This document shows positions 19,420 to 27,903 of a DNA stretch of 64,000 bases, in pieces. Positions within the stretch are counted from its first letter, which is position 1, and every line of letters begins with the position of its first letter. A program made the translations under genes and the position numbers. The DNA lies in NCBI GenBank assembly GCA_910575245.1, contig CAJTEN010000017.1, positions 59,348 to 123,347 on the forward strand. Reading direction: 5' to 3'. Below the pieces are notes generated by a model. The model saw nothing but the letters and a program-made list of their open reading frames with translations, was not told the origin of the DNA and did no database searches. The stretch comes from Clostridia bacterium (GTDB taxonomy: Bacteria > Bacillota > Clostridia > Lachnospirales > Lachnospiraceae).

Positions 19420-20403
19420 TCAGAGAATCTCCAGCAGTCTCACCACCATGCAGCACAGGGCGGCCGCCGCCGCAAATACAGATATACTGTAACTTATAAC
19501 CTTCGTCATGGAGACCGGCGTCGTGCCGATCACCTTGCCCGTCTGCCCGTTGACATGATACTGGTATACTTTTCCCTTATATCGGTACAGATACTGCCAT
19601 ACCGGCATAAGCGCATAATGGATCCCCGTGCTCTTCAGATTCAGGTCCTTGCGGATGGGCCTGACCCTGTCGTATGCCTGCAGGGAGCCCTGCATCAGTT
19701 CTTCCGAAGCGCCTCTCGATTTCTCCCGCGCTCTTCCTTCCAGTTCTGCTGCCTCCTGATTATAAACTTCCCCGTAGAATCCCGACATGTACTTGGGATC
19801 AAAGTCCTGCAGCTGCCTGTAATCATAGGGTTCCATCAGATCCATAACCCCGTCCTCCATGGCATAGGACGCATCCACCGGAACCTTATCGAACTCCAGA
19901 TCCATCTTACGGATCACTTCATAGTAAGAAGTCTCCGTATATTCCGTTTTGCCGGAAATCCAGCTTCTGACTCTGATGCCTTCTCCCATAAAATCATAGC
20001 AGGCCTGATAGTCATACATCCAGAAAGGCACGTAGATACCTTCCATCTTCTCCAGACTCTTGGCAGACAGGAAATCCGAAGGTGTAAACAGTCTTCTTGA
20101 GAATTCATGCTCCAGCGCCTGTGCCGCCGCCTTCTTACCGACCCGGAAGGGAAGCAGCATATGAGGTTCATAGACGCCTTCCACCCTTTCGTTAAATACA
20201 ATGTAGCAGCCACAGTGTTCACATTTCCCTGCCGAGGTGTAATCCCATATTTCTATGGGCGCTCCACAGTTGACACACTGTGTCAGCGTACCACCCTGTA
20301 TCTTATCCTCACTGTCCTCACTCTCGCAGTGCGGGCAGTACATTCTGCCTCTGCCCGGTTCGTACACCACATTGCCGCCGCAGTTCTTACACTTAAATAT
20401 CAT
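19420..20403 (-). CDS. Zinc-ribbon membrane protein of unknown function
   Basis: The 327-residue protein begins with two tandem zinc ribbons: CKNCGGNVVYEPG...CPHC (residues 4-24) and CVNCGAPIEIWD...CEHCGC (residues 42-66). A middle region follows with PFWMYDYQACYDF and repeated aromatic residues, then one C-terminal transmembrane helix (about 300-322). This layout occurs in Clostridia proteins annotated as TFIIB-type zinc-ribbon proteins. It probably forms an operon with the TPM protein. No enzymatic motif was seen. Confidence 0.75.
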   Translation of the reverse strand: MIFKCKNCGGNVVYEPGRGRMYCPHCESEDSEDKIQGGTLTQCVNCGAPIEIWDYTSAGKCEHCGCYIVFNERVEGVYEPHMLLPFRVGKKAAAQALEHEFSRRLFTPSDFLSAKSLEKMEGIYVPFWMYDYQACYDFMGEGIRVRSWISGKTEYTETSYYEVIRKMDLEFDKVPVDASYAMEDGVMDLMEPYDYRQLQDFDPKYMSGFYGEVYNQEAAELEGRAREKSRGASEELMQGSLQAYDRVRPIRKDLNLKSTGIHYALMPVWQYLYRYKGKVYQYHVNGQTGKVIGTTPVSMTKVISYSISVFAAAAALCCMVVRLLEIL

Positions 20404-20474
20404 TTCCGGCTTCCTCCCCTTGCTGATCTTGCCGACTCCGTGTATATTTTATCAAAAAAACCACAGAAATAACA

Positions 20475-21176
20475 TCATTTCTTCTCTTTTTTGTTATTCC
20501 ATAACCCCCACAGGCAAAAAAGCACAAAAACCGCAGTCACAGCAAGATAACTTCCCACTGCTGCCATGCTTCCTGCTCCGAAGACCAATCCTGCCGCCTC
20601 TCTGATGCTTAAGATGCCGAAAACCGCAAAAATACAGAAGGACACCTTGTTCAATATACCTGTAGGCACCTTGCTCTTCAGAACCACTCCGACGAGCAGT
20701 CCGATCAGATCCGCCAGAATCAGCCCCAACGTGCAGCCTGAAAATACATAAACCGCATTCATCACATGATGGCTTGTATAATTGGCCGCCAGTGTGATAC
20801 CGGACAGCTGTGTCTTATCCCCCAGCTCCCCGACAAAGAAAGAGCAGAAAATGGCAATCACAGGACCCAGGCTGTGTTTCATCTCCTGCTCTCCTTCCTC
20901 TTGCGCCTCTCCGCTGACAGCCCCATAGGCAAACCAGAAAAAAGCAAAGCCGGCCACCGCCTTAATAATCCTCATATCCAGATAATTGCCCAGCGCTGCC
21001 CCCACGCCCACTGCCAGCAGATTCAGTACAACCGTGGCAAGCCATGTACCGGCCAGAATATGGGAGATTTTGTATCTGCCTGCCATAGCCACCAGCAAAA
21101 GCTGCGTCTTATCTCCCATTTCTGCAATAAAAATCGTTGCAAGCACTGTCAAAAAAATAACCATCTCTGTCCCCAT
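20475..21176 (-). CDS. UPF0016/GDT1 (TMEM165) family cation exporter
   Basis: Family members export Mn2+ (or exchange Ca2+/Mn2+ for H+). Two inverted repeats each carry the signature E-x-G-D-K-T: FIAEMGDKTQLL near residue 18 and FVGELGDKTQLSG near residue 120. There are about six to seven transmembrane helices. The start is placed at 21176 (MGTEMVIF); a Met four codons later is possible. Longer frames upstream would run through the riboswitch terminator and are rejected. The Mn2+ riboswitch upstream supports the substrate. Confidence 0.9.
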   Translation of the reverse strand: MGTEMVIFLTVLATIFIAEMGDKTQLLLVAMAGRYKISHILAGTWLATVVLNLLAVGVGAALGNYLDMRIIKAVAGFAFFWFAYGAVSGEAQEEGEQEMKHSLGPVIAIFCSFFVGELGDKTQLSGITLAANYTSHHVMNAVYVFSGCTLGLILADLIGLLVGVVLKSKVPTGILNKVSFCIFAVFGILSIREAAGLVFGAGSMAAVGSYLAVTAVFVLFCLWGLWNNKKEKK

Positions 21177-21272
21177 CCTTTCTCTGACCGTATTCATTCC
21201 CCGTATCCTTGCATTACAATCTTTTTCAGGCACAGCTTTTGTTCCGTGCAAAAGACGCACGTTCCAATGAAA

Positions 21273-21304
21273 CAAAAAAGATAGGTACCATACGGTATCT
21301 ATCT
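21273..21304 (-). terminator. Riboswitch-controlled terminator before the GDT1-family gene
   Basis: GATAG-A-TACC / GGTA-CCTATC with loop GTAT is followed by TTTTTTG on the minus strand. It lies between the yybP-ykoY aptamer and the gene, so metal binding likely controls read-through. Confidence 0.8.
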
Positions 21305-21369
21305 GCATACTTCCTCAAAAGACACACGCATGGCATCCCTGCACCATACATGAGTCTCATCAATTAAGA

Positions 21370-21455
21370 TATACCAGATGTCAGACTTCCTGCCATCAGT
21401 ATGTTGGCATACCGCACCATCCGATTATAGGCCAGTGCCGATTACTCCCTCATTC
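21370..21455 (-). ncRNA. yybP-ykoY manganese riboswitch aptamer
   Basis: On the minus strand the aptamer shows the family's conserved segments in order: GGGAGTA near 21449-21443, CCAACATAC near the centre, and GGCAGGAAGTCTGACATC. It begins a few bases after a strong promoter and is followed by an intrinsic terminator, then a UPF0016 gene, the classic target of this riboswitch class. Exact pairing was not computed. Confidence 0.8.
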
Positions 21456-21462
21456 ATGCTAT

Positions 21463-21491
21463 ATTATATACGTCTGGCACCTCTTCGTCAA
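21463..21491 (-). promoter_or_regulatory. Promoter of the Mn riboswitch transcript
   Basis: TTGACG and TATAAT with a 17-base spacer on the minus strand place the transcription start immediately before the aptamer. Confidence 0.85.
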
Positions 21492-21526
21492 TTCTTATTG
21501 AAATTTTTTATCAAACTGTTTTTTTT

Positions 21527-21765
21527 GTAACAATTCAGCCTCCAATGTCATTTAGTTAAGTCTATACACAGCGTCTGATATGATAGGATTCTCCTTAGGA
21601 CCGTAGGAAAACGCCGGTACTTAATGAGGTTTTCCACGAATTTAGTACCGCTGCGTTTGGAACCGAGCGAAAGCGCGTCCTTAGGAGATTCCTATCATGT
21701 CAGGCGCGTCCGGCTTAACTTAATGACATTGATTCAGCCTCTCGGCTTCCCTGTTACGGAATCTG
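21527..21765. repeat. GTAACAGTTCAG-family repeat split by an insertion
   Basis: The left piece GTAACAATTCAGCCTC (21527-21542) and the right piece TCGGCTTCCCTGTTACGGAA (from 21742) together give the left-arm sequence found intact at 30542. The duplicated ATTCAGCCTC at 21533-21542 and 21732-21741 flanks the inserted element. Confidence 0.85.
21543..21731. mobile_element. 189-bp MITE-like element with terminal inverted repeats
   Basis: The ends are CAATGTCATTTAGTTAAG and CTTAACTTAATGACATTG, a near-perfect inverted repeat of 18 bp. A second inner inverted pair is present (ATAGGATTCTCCTTAGGA and TCCTTAGGAGATTCCTAT). It carries no gene. A 10-bp direct repeat ATTCAGCCTC flanks it, which is the expected mark of transposition into the older repeat. 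Confidence 0.85.
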
Positions 21766-21914
21766 TATTTTTCTGAATAGAAACTTTTAATTTAGCACAT
21801 CCTTTGATATACTGAGTAAAGAATGAAGATTCATCGAATTGCACACCAATATGCGTCTGCAATCCATTTTTTTATAAGATCCTTACTACCATATCATTAC
21901 AGGAAGAAAAATAT

Positions 21915-22709
21915 ATGAAAAAAATAGCCATTATTACTGGGGCAAGCACAGGGCTTGGCAGAGAATTTGCAAAAATTATCAAAGAGAAAAAGGAAATAGA
22001 AGAAATCTGGGCCATCGCCAGGCACAGGGATAAACTGGAAAAGCTGCGCAGACAAATGGGACCCAAAATCATTCCCATCTCTCTGGATCTGTCCAATGCT
22101 TCTCAGATAGAAGAAGTGGGCCACCGGCTTGCCCAGAGCGGCGCGGAGATCCGCTATCTGATCAATAACGCAGGTTATGCCAAATTCTGCTCCTACGGTG
22201 ACTTAAGCATCGCCGACTCCCTCAATATGATCAACTTAAATATCGGCGGCGTAGTTGCCATGGGGCTGGTCTGCATCCCTTATATGCCTGTCGGCAGCCA
22301 CATCATCAATATTGCCTCCCAAGCTGCCTTCCAGCCGCTTCCCTATCAGAATCTGTACAGTTCCACAAAAGCATTCGTGCGCAATTATACGCGGGCGCTC
22401 CACGTAGAATTAAAGGACCGCGGCATCAGCGCCACCGCAGTATGCCCCGGCTGGCTGAAGACCGATCTGTATGAGCGGGCAGATATCGGTGCTGCCAAAG
22501 CCACCCGAAACTTCTTCGGCATGACCGCTCCTGACAAAGTGGCCAGAAAGGCCGTGGCAGATGCCGACAAGGGAAGAGACCTGTCCATCTACGGTCTCTA
22601 TGTCAATTTCTGCCACATAAGCGCCAAACTGCTGCCCCAGCGGACCGTCATCGGCATCTGGCTGCGCCAGCAGCATATCGATCCTTATTCACATCCATCC
22701 CAGCAGTAG
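21915..22709 (+). CDS. Short-chain dehydrogenase/reductase (SDR) family protein
   Basis: NAD(P)-dependent oxidoreductase of classical SDR type, 264 residues. The nucleotide-binding TGASTGLGREFA is at residues 8-19, followed by the NNAG motif in YLINNAGYAKF, the catalytic Ser in INIASQAAF and the YSSTK (Tyr-x3-Lys) active site near residue 152. AGGAAG precedes the ATG. The 3' end overlaps the convergent PurF-like gene by 25 bases. Substrate cannot be told from sequence. Confidence 0.92.
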   Translation: MKKIAIITGASTGLGREFAKIIKEKKEIEEIWAIARHRDKLEKLRRQMGPKIIPISLDLSNASQIEEVGHRLAQSGAEIRYLINNAGYAKFCSYGDLSIADSLNMINLNIGGVVAMGLVCIPYMPVGSHIINIASQAAFQPLPYQNLYSSTKAFVRNYTRALHVELKDRGISATAVCPGWLKTDLYERADIGAAKATRNFFGMTAPDKVARKAVADADKGRDLSIYGLYVNFCHISAKLLPQRTVIGIWLRQQHIDPYSHPSQQ

Positions 22710-24091
22710 GTACAGAGCTTGCACCTATCGATGCCCACAGACTCGATCATATCGTCCAGACGATGATAACGGAGAGAAGTGAAATTCAGCTTCTCTCTTA
22801 TTTTTTCCAGCATCCCCTTATACTCTGTACTGTCCGGATCCGCGTAAGCTGACAGGTTCGGATATTTATTCTCCCCCTCTATCTCCTGTATCACGCGCCG
22901 TGCAATCAATTCCATCTCCGAACCAGACCTGGAGAAATTCAGATATTTACAGCCGAACAGAAGCGGAGGACAAGCCGGGCGTATATGTACTTCCGCCGCA
23001 CCGCTCTGGTAGAGGAACTCCGTTGTCTCCCGAAGCTGTGTCCCGCGTACGATAGAGTCATCGATCAGAAGAAGTCTTCTGCCCTTGATCAGATCATGCA
23101 CCGGGATCAACTTCATCTTGGCGATCAGATTCCGCTGGCTCTGTATGGTAGGCATGAAAGATCTGGGCCATGTAGGCGTGTATTTGATAAAGGGCCTGGA
23201 AAAAGGCAGGCCGGATTCATTGGCATAACCAATGGCATGAGCCGTCCCGGAATCCGGTACCCCGGCCACGATATCCGGCTGCGCGTCATCCCGCTGCGCC
23301 AGCATGGCGCCGCAGTTGTAGCGCATCTGCTCCACGCTGATTCCCTCATAGGAGGATGAGGGATATCCATAGTAAACCCAGAGAAATGTGCAAATCTTCA
23401 TATCCTTACCGGGAGCTGACAGAGACCTGGCTCCTTCCGGTGTGACAACCGCAATCTCTCCCGGACCAAGCTCCCGCTCAGTGGCATAGCCCAGATTCAA
23501 ATAAGCAAAACTCTCAAAGGAGATACAGTATGCGTTGTCTTTACCTCCTATGGTAACCGGTGTCCGGCCGTACCTGTCCCTCGCCGCATAGATTCCCTTA
23601 GACGTCATAAGGAGCATCGTCATGGAGCCGTCGATCAGTTCCTGTGCGTAGCGGATTCCCTCGATCAGATTGTCTCTCTGATTGATGACCGCCGCCACCA
23701 GCTCTGTCGCATTGATATCACCGCCGCTCATCTCCATGAAATGACCGTGTCCGCTCTGAAAAAGTTCCTCTATGATCTTGTCCTTATTGTTGATCTTACC
23801 TACGGTCGTGATTGCGTAGGTACCATGGTGGGAACGAACGATCAGCGGCTGCGGCTCATAATCCGAAATACAGCCGATTCCCATAGTCCCGCGCATCTTG
23901 TTGACATCTTTGTCAAACTTCGTACGAAAGGGAGAATTCTCAATATTATGTATGGCTCTGTCAAACCCCTTCTTCTCATCGTACACGGCCATTCCGGCCC
24001 GCCTTGTCCCCAGATGAGAATGATAGTCCGTTCCGAAAAACAAATCAAATACACAATCTTCCTTCGACGCTACTCCAAAAAATCCACCCAT
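22685..24091 (-). CDS. PurF-like amidophosphoribosyltransferase paralogue lacking the nucleophile cysteine
   Basis: The 468-residue protein aligns along its length with glutamine PRPP amidotransferase, the first step of purine synthesis. The start MGGFFGVASKEDC replaces the Cys-Gly-x-Phe-Gly start of active glutaminases by Gly-Gly, so the N-terminal Ntn nucleophile is missing. The phosphoribosyltransferase half has an intact PRPP motif LLIDDSIVRGT (341-351). Four cysteines in the last 12 residues (CKLCTYCWDGCE) could hold an Fe-S cluster, as in Bacillus PurF. The ATG has GGAAGGAGA upstream. It may be a regulator or use ammonia; this is inference. Confidence 0.85.
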   Translation of the reverse strand: MGGFFGVASKEDCVFDLFFGTDYHSHLGTRRAGMAVYDEKKGFDRAIHNIENSPFRTKFDKDVNKMRGTMGIGCISDYEPQPLIVRSHHGTYAITTVGKINNKDKIIEELFQSGHGHFMEMSGGDINATELVAAVINQRDNLIEGIRYAQELIDGSMTMLLMTSKGIYAARDRYGRTPVTIGGKDNAYCISFESFAYLNLGYATERELGPGEIAVVTPEGARSLSAPGKDMKICTFLWVYYGYPSSSYEGISVEQMRYNCGAMLAQRDDAQPDIVAGVPDSGTAHAIGYANESGLPFSRPFIKYTPTWPRSFMPTIQSQRNLIAKMKLIPVHDLIKGRRLLLIDDSIVRGTQLRETTEFLYQSGAAEVHIRPACPPLLFGCKYLNFSRSGSEMELIARRVIQEIEGENKYPNLSAYADPDSTEYKGMLEKIREKLNFTSLRYHRLDDMIESVGIDRCKLCTYCWDGCE

Positions 24092-24156
24092 GCCTGTCTC
24101 CTTCCTTTGCCTGTAAACATCCTGTCATGCTCTCTAATGGGTATCGGCCCTATCCA

Positions 24157-24768
24157 TCAGCCATCATATATCTCACAGCCACATCTTCCCTGCTCTTTCA
24201 CCCGATTCAGCATCTCCCTGGCATTCCTGACAACATTATGCAGTTCATCCTGGGAAGACGTAAATACAGCACCGGCACTGATTGTCACCGGCGGCAGTTC
24301 CCCCTGCGGATGCAGCAGTCTGTCGTTGATCACCCCGATCCTCCTGCGGATATCATCCCTGTCGCTGTAATCCGACTCCGGCAGCCACAGGGCAAACTCA
24401 TCCCCACCCATCCTACCGATACAGCCATTCCGGCAGAACATATGAACCAGCAGTTCCACGATCCGGCATAGAATGCTATTCCCTGCGTCCTGTCCGTAAA
24501 TATTGTTGATCTCTCTCATCCTGTCAACATCGATTTCCAACAGGCACCCGGCTCTGTGTTCCTCTGCCAGAAGTCTATTCAAGGTATTCTCAAAGTTCTT
24601 TCTGTCCGCCACTCCTGTAAGACTGTCATTTCCGTAAGTAGTCTTCCGGGCGTTCTCCGGCGGCTCTAAATACCCCTCCTGCCAATCCTCCGATACCATA
24701 TACGTATCATCAGCCTTACCCCGCAGAAGCTTCCACCGTTCCTTTATATAATGAAATATCAGTACCAC
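24157..24768 (-). CDS. GGDEF-domain protein (putative diguanylate cyclase)
   Basis: The 203-residue protein is essentially one GGDEF domain. It has DSLTGVADRKNFENTL at residues 48-63, IDVDRMREINNIYGQDAGN at 79-97 and an intact GGDEF active site at 121-125 in IGRMGGDEFALWLP. It would make cyclic di-GMP from GTP. There is no transmembrane sensor apart from a short hydrophobic start. The GTG start at 24768 has a poor ribosome site, so the true start is uncertain. An RxxD inhibitory site was not seen. Confidence 0.85.
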   Translation of the reverse strand: MVLIFHYIKERWKLLRGKADDTYMVSEDWQEGYLEPPENARKTTYGNDSLTGVADRKNFENTLNRLLAEEHRAGCLLEIDVDRMREINNIYGQDAGNSILCRIVELLVHMFCRNGCIGRMGGDEFALWLPESDYSDRDDIRRRIGVINDRLLHPQGELPPVTISAGAVFTSSQDELHNVVRNAREMLNRVKEQGRCGCEIYDG

Positions 24769-24843
24769 CTACTTCTGTTTCTTTCCTCTGTCATACTACC
24801 ATACGCCGAACGAGTTCGCAAGCGGAAGGTCTCACAGTCCCGC

Positions 24844-25854
24844 CTAAGCCGTTATGATTTCTTCTATCAGCTCCAGTTCTTCCTTCGTAAAGTCTGCATG
24901 CTCCGTCACGGAAATATTCTCCACGATCTGTTCCGGCTTCGATGCCCCGATCAGCACGGAACATACCTCATCATCTTTCAGCACCCAGGAGAGCGCCATC
25001 TGTGCCAGGGTCTGTCCCCGCTGTCCTGCCAGTTCATTCAAACGGCCAATCTGCTCCAGTCTGGCCTCTGTCAGATCACCTGCACGCAGGAATCTCGGAT
25101 CTCTGGCAATACGGCTGTCATCGGGAATACCATGCAGATATTTATCCGTCAGCATTCCCTGCGCCAGCGGGCTGAAAGCAATGATCCCGATCCCTGCCTC
25201 TTTACAGTACGCCTTCACACCGTCCTCCTCGATCGTCCGGTCGAAGATCGAATACCTCCTTTGGTTCACGATAAAAGGGCAATGCAGATCCTTCAGCAGT
25301 TCCACTGCCTTCTGCGTATATTCCCTGTCATAGTTGGATACCCCTGCATACAACGCCTTCCCGCTTCTTACAATATCGGCCAGCGCCGTCATAGTCTCCT
25401 CAAGCGGTGTCTCCTTATCCATACGGTGGTGATAGAAAATATCCACATAATCCAGTTTCATACGCCTCAGGCTCTGGTCAATGCTGGCCATCAGATACTT
25501 CCTGCTTCCGTGATCCCCGTACGGGCCGTCCCACATATCATATCCGGCCTTCGTAGTGATGATCAGTTCGTCCCGGTATGGCCGGAAATCTTCTTCCATC
25601 AGCCTGCCCAGGCTGCTCTCCGCGCTTCCATAGACAGGCCCGTAGTTATTGGCAAGGTCAAACTGTGTGATGCCATGGTCAAAGGCAGCCCTGCACATGG
25701 CCTTCATGTTGTCGTAATTGTCCTTCGAGCCGAAATTATGCCAGAGTCCCAAAGAAACTGCCGGAAATTTCAGGCCGCTTCTTCCCACCCTGTTGTATGC
25801 CATCTTTTCATAACGTGTGTTATTAGCCGCGTAAATATTTGCTGTATCTGCCAT
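24844..25854 (-). CDS. Aldo/keto reductase, YghZ-like
   Basis: NADPH-dependent aldehyde reductase, 336 residues. Catalytic tetrad elements are FDLANNYGP (Asp, Tyr), LIITTKAGYDMW (Lys) and DIFYHHRMD (His). The C-terminal cofactor region is CSVLIGASKPEQIVENI. The YGSAESSLGRLM and GPYGDHGSRKYL segments resemble the L-glyceraldehyde-3-phosphate reductase (YghZ) branch and the Kv-beta-like group. ATG follows GGAGGGTGAG. It stands alone between the GGDEF and thiT genes. Confidence 0.9.
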   Translation of the reverse strand: MADTANIYAANNTRYEKMAYNRVGRSGLKFPAVSLGLWHNFGSKDNYDNMKAMCRAAFDHGITQFDLANNYGPVYGSAESSLGRLMEEDFRPYRDELIITTKAGYDMWDGPYGDHGSRKYLMASIDQSLRRMKLDYVDIFYHHRMDKETPLEETMTALADIVRSGKALYAGVSNYDREYTQKAVELLKDLHCPFIVNQRRYSIFDRTIEEDGVKAYCKEAGIGIIAFSPLAQGMLTDKYLHGIPDDSRIARDPRFLRAGDLTEARLEQIGRLNELAGQRGQTLAQMALSWVLKDDEVCSVLIGASKPEQIVENISVTEHADFTKEELELIEEIITA

Positions 25855-26069
25855 CTCACCCTCCGTTCCTGCTCAACCTGCGAATTGATAGTTAGCGACA
25901 CTGGAAATTTCACTTACCATACAAAACGCCATATCTGACTTCTATCATACAAGTTACTTGATATCGTGTCAAATATGGCATTATAGATATTGCTTACAAC
26001 AAGCCTTTTAATTCTTCATAAACCGTCCGTTGGCGGCAAGTGCGCTGCCCCGTTTCGTAACTTCTTTAT

Positions 26070-26645
26070 CTACTCCTGCCTCTCCGCCGTCTGCCTGGCA
26101 AGAATCACCTTCCGTAACTCCGGAACGCTCTGTATAATACCGAGCACTGCCAGATCCACCGCCATAACAGCCGCCACCAGCACACCGTTGAGCAGCATGG
26201 AATAGATCCAGGGATCCGTCATAGGCATTCCCAGGAAAGTTTCCGGCATATACATATACCAAAGCAGCCCTCCCGACAAAGTTAAAGAGATCCAGCGCCC
26301 GAAGGAGCCAAGAATCGTCCCCCACAGCCATCCGAACTTCCTTCCGGCTCCGAAACCGCATAAGAATACGAGCATGTAGGCTACCACATAATCCAGCAGC
26401 ATGGACTGCCATGAAATGGCAATGCCGCCGCCCAGGAAATACTGCAGTACGCCGTTGACGAAGCAGCACATTAAAGAGTACTTCGGCCCCCATCGCAGGC
26501 AGTAGACAAGGATCGGCACCAGGGCCAGATCGATGGAGCCGCCGAAAGGGAACCGGAAAAGACGGAAATATCCCAGTACCGTCGCCGCGGCAATCATGAT
26601 GGCGCCCTCTGTCAGAGCGCGTATTTTGGTTGATTTCTGTGTCAT
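26070..26645 (-). CDS. thiT: Thiamine ECF transporter S component ThiT
   Basis: ThiT is the membrane substrate-binding subunit that captures thiamine and works with a shared ECF module encoded elsewhere. The 191-residue protein starts MTQKSTKIRALTEGAIMIAA after GGAGG. It has about six hydrophobic helices and the family residues WGPKYSLMCCFVNGVLQYFLGG and WQSMLLDYVVAYM. The TPP riboswitch directly upstream strongly supports thiamine as substrate. Confidence 0.93.
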   Translation of the reverse strand: MTQKSTKIRALTEGAIMIAAATVLGYFRLFRFPFGGSIDLALVPILVYCLRWGPKYSLMCCFVNGVLQYFLGGGIAISWQSMLLDYVVAYMLVFLCGFGAGRKFGWLWGTILGSFGRWISLTLSGGLLWYMYMPETFLGMPMTDPWIYSMLLNGVLVAAVMAVDLAVLGIIQSVPELRKVILARQTAERQE

Positions 26646-26662
26646 AGTCGTTTCCTCCGTAT

Positions 26663-26702
26663 TATAAAATGTACCGCGGTGCAATCAGGCACAACGCGGT
26701 AC
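26663..26702 (-). promoter_or_regulatory. Expression-platform hairpin before thiT
   Basis: GTACCGCG / CGCGGTAC with inner GTGC / GCAC forms a strong stem followed by ATTTTATAAT and, nine bases later, the thiT ribosome binding site. It may act as a terminator or hide the ribosome site in response to TPP. Confidence 0.55.
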
Positions 26703-26780
26703 GAAAAAACGACAATGATATCACAACCTAAGCCCAGAATACCTGTCCTGCTGCACAAGTATTCTGTCTGTCGAATATTC

Positions 26781-26875
26781 TTCCTACGCCGGCATTACCC
26801 GGATCAGGTTCAAGGGACCGGAAGCGACATTACGCCTCTGCATCTCAGCCGGACTTGTGTCCAGCGCCCCTGTTA
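26781..26875 (-). ncRNA. TPP riboswitch (thi box)
   Basis: On the minus strand the aptamer contains ACAGGGGCGCTGG, GGCTGAGATG, CCCTTGAACCTGATCCGGGT and AATGCCGGCGTAGGAA, the conserved core of the TPP riboswitch in order. It lies about 135 bases upstream of thiT. Confidence 0.96.
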
Positions 26876-26899
26876 TTCTGTTACACTGCGGTCTCTTTA

Positions 26900-26928
26900 T
26901 TTATACTACAGTTTCGTTCCTTTGGCAA
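26900..26928 (-). promoter_or_regulatory. Promoter of the TPP riboswitch-thiT transcript
   Basis: TTGCCA and TATAAA are 17 bases apart on the minus strand and end about 25 bases before the aptamer. Confidence 0.65.
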
Positions 26929-26933
26929 GAGCT

Positions 26934-27053
26934 TTACTCCTGCTCCTTCGGGTCATGAGTCTCAACATATTCGATTATCGTTAAAATGTCATCACTGCCC
27001 ATGCCCTTTTCTCTAAGCTTACGAATTAAATTAACTACCTCTTTTCCTGTCAT
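26934..27053 (-). CDS. 39-residue small protein
   Basis: A short frame starts MTGKEVVNLIRKLREKGM and ends YVETHDPKEQE. The ATG follows GCAGGAGACTGC, a good ribosome binding site. The composition (amphipathic helix, KLREKGMGSDDILTIIEYVE) is protein-like and not low complexity. It lies between the acetyltransferase and the thiT promoter, with no other gene in that gap. Function unknown; it was too short for routine gene calling. Confidence 0.65.
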   Translation of the reverse strand: MTGKEVVNLIRKLREKGMGSDDILTIIEYVETHDPKEQE

Positions 27054-27159
27054 GCAGTCTCCTGCTTTCTCCATACGTCCGTACTAATACAGAGCAAAAG
27101 TCCGCTTCGCATCTTAAGTATAGCAGAATCCGGACAGGGTGTAAAGGCTGCCTTGTCTT

Positions 27160-27789
27160 CTAAAATTCCATCCTGCTGCAGATATCCTCCCAGGCTTCAT
27201 CATCAATCTCTTCATCCTTAAAGAGCTTCCTCTTATCCGCATCCGTGATTTTCCTGATCACGCGGCAGGGATTCCCGGCGGCGATGGACCAGTCCGGAAT
27301 ATCCTTCGTGACTACGCTGCCCGCGCCGATCACCACGTTATCGCCGATGTGCACCCCGGGACAGATCACCGTATTGCCCCCAAGCCAGACATTATCCCCG
27401 ATCGTCACTTCCTTGCCGTATTCATAAGCGGAGTTGCGGCTTACCGGATGAACCGGGTGTCCGGCCGTATAGATCGCAACATTCGGAGCCATCTGACAAT
27501 TGTCGCCAATCTTAACCTTAGCCACATCCAGGATCATACAGTTATAATTGGCAAAGAAATTCTTTCCCACTTCAATATGTGATCCATAATCGCAATAGAA
27601 TGGCGGATTGATAACGGCTCCCTCGGATTTCCCCAAAAGATCCTTAACCGCAGCTCCCAGACCTTCGAAATCAGAGCGGTCCATAAAGTTCAGTTTCTGC
27701 AGCTTCTTCCTGCAGACCAGCTGCTCCTCAAAAATACTGTCGTCTGAAATGTATGCCATCTGGGCATCTCTTCGTTCTAAATGTGTCAT
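27160..27789 (-). CDS. Maltose/galactoside O-acetyltransferase family (left-handed beta-helix)
   Basis: Acetyl-CoA-dependent sugar O-acetyltransferase of the LacA/Maa family, 209 residues. The N-terminal Maa domain (residues 1-60) is followed by hexapeptide repeats, including NFFANYNCMILDVAKVKIGDN, the active-site TAGHPVHP (His near residue 116) and VWLGGNTVICPGVHIGDNVV. The C-terminal GNPCRVIRKI is typical. The acceptor sugar is not predictable. Confidence 0.92.
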   Translation of the reverse strand: MTHLERRDAQMAYISDDSIFEEQLVCRKKLQKLNFMDRSDFEGLGAAVKDLLGKSEGAVINPPFYCDYGSHIEVGKNFFANYNCMILDVAKVKIGDNCQMAPNVAIYTAGHPVHPVSRNSAYEYGKEVTIGDNVWLGGNTVICPGVHIGDNVVIGAGSVVTKDIPDWSIAAGNPCRVIRKITDADKRKLFKDEEIDDEAWEDICSRMEF

Positions 27790-27903
27790 GTTATCTCCCT
27801 TTCTCTATCTCTTCATGAATTTAGTACAGTTTGGTTTCTTCTCGTTCTCCATGACTTCATTCTCTCATTTCCATAATAAAACCCTCCACCTTATTCAACA
27901 TTA

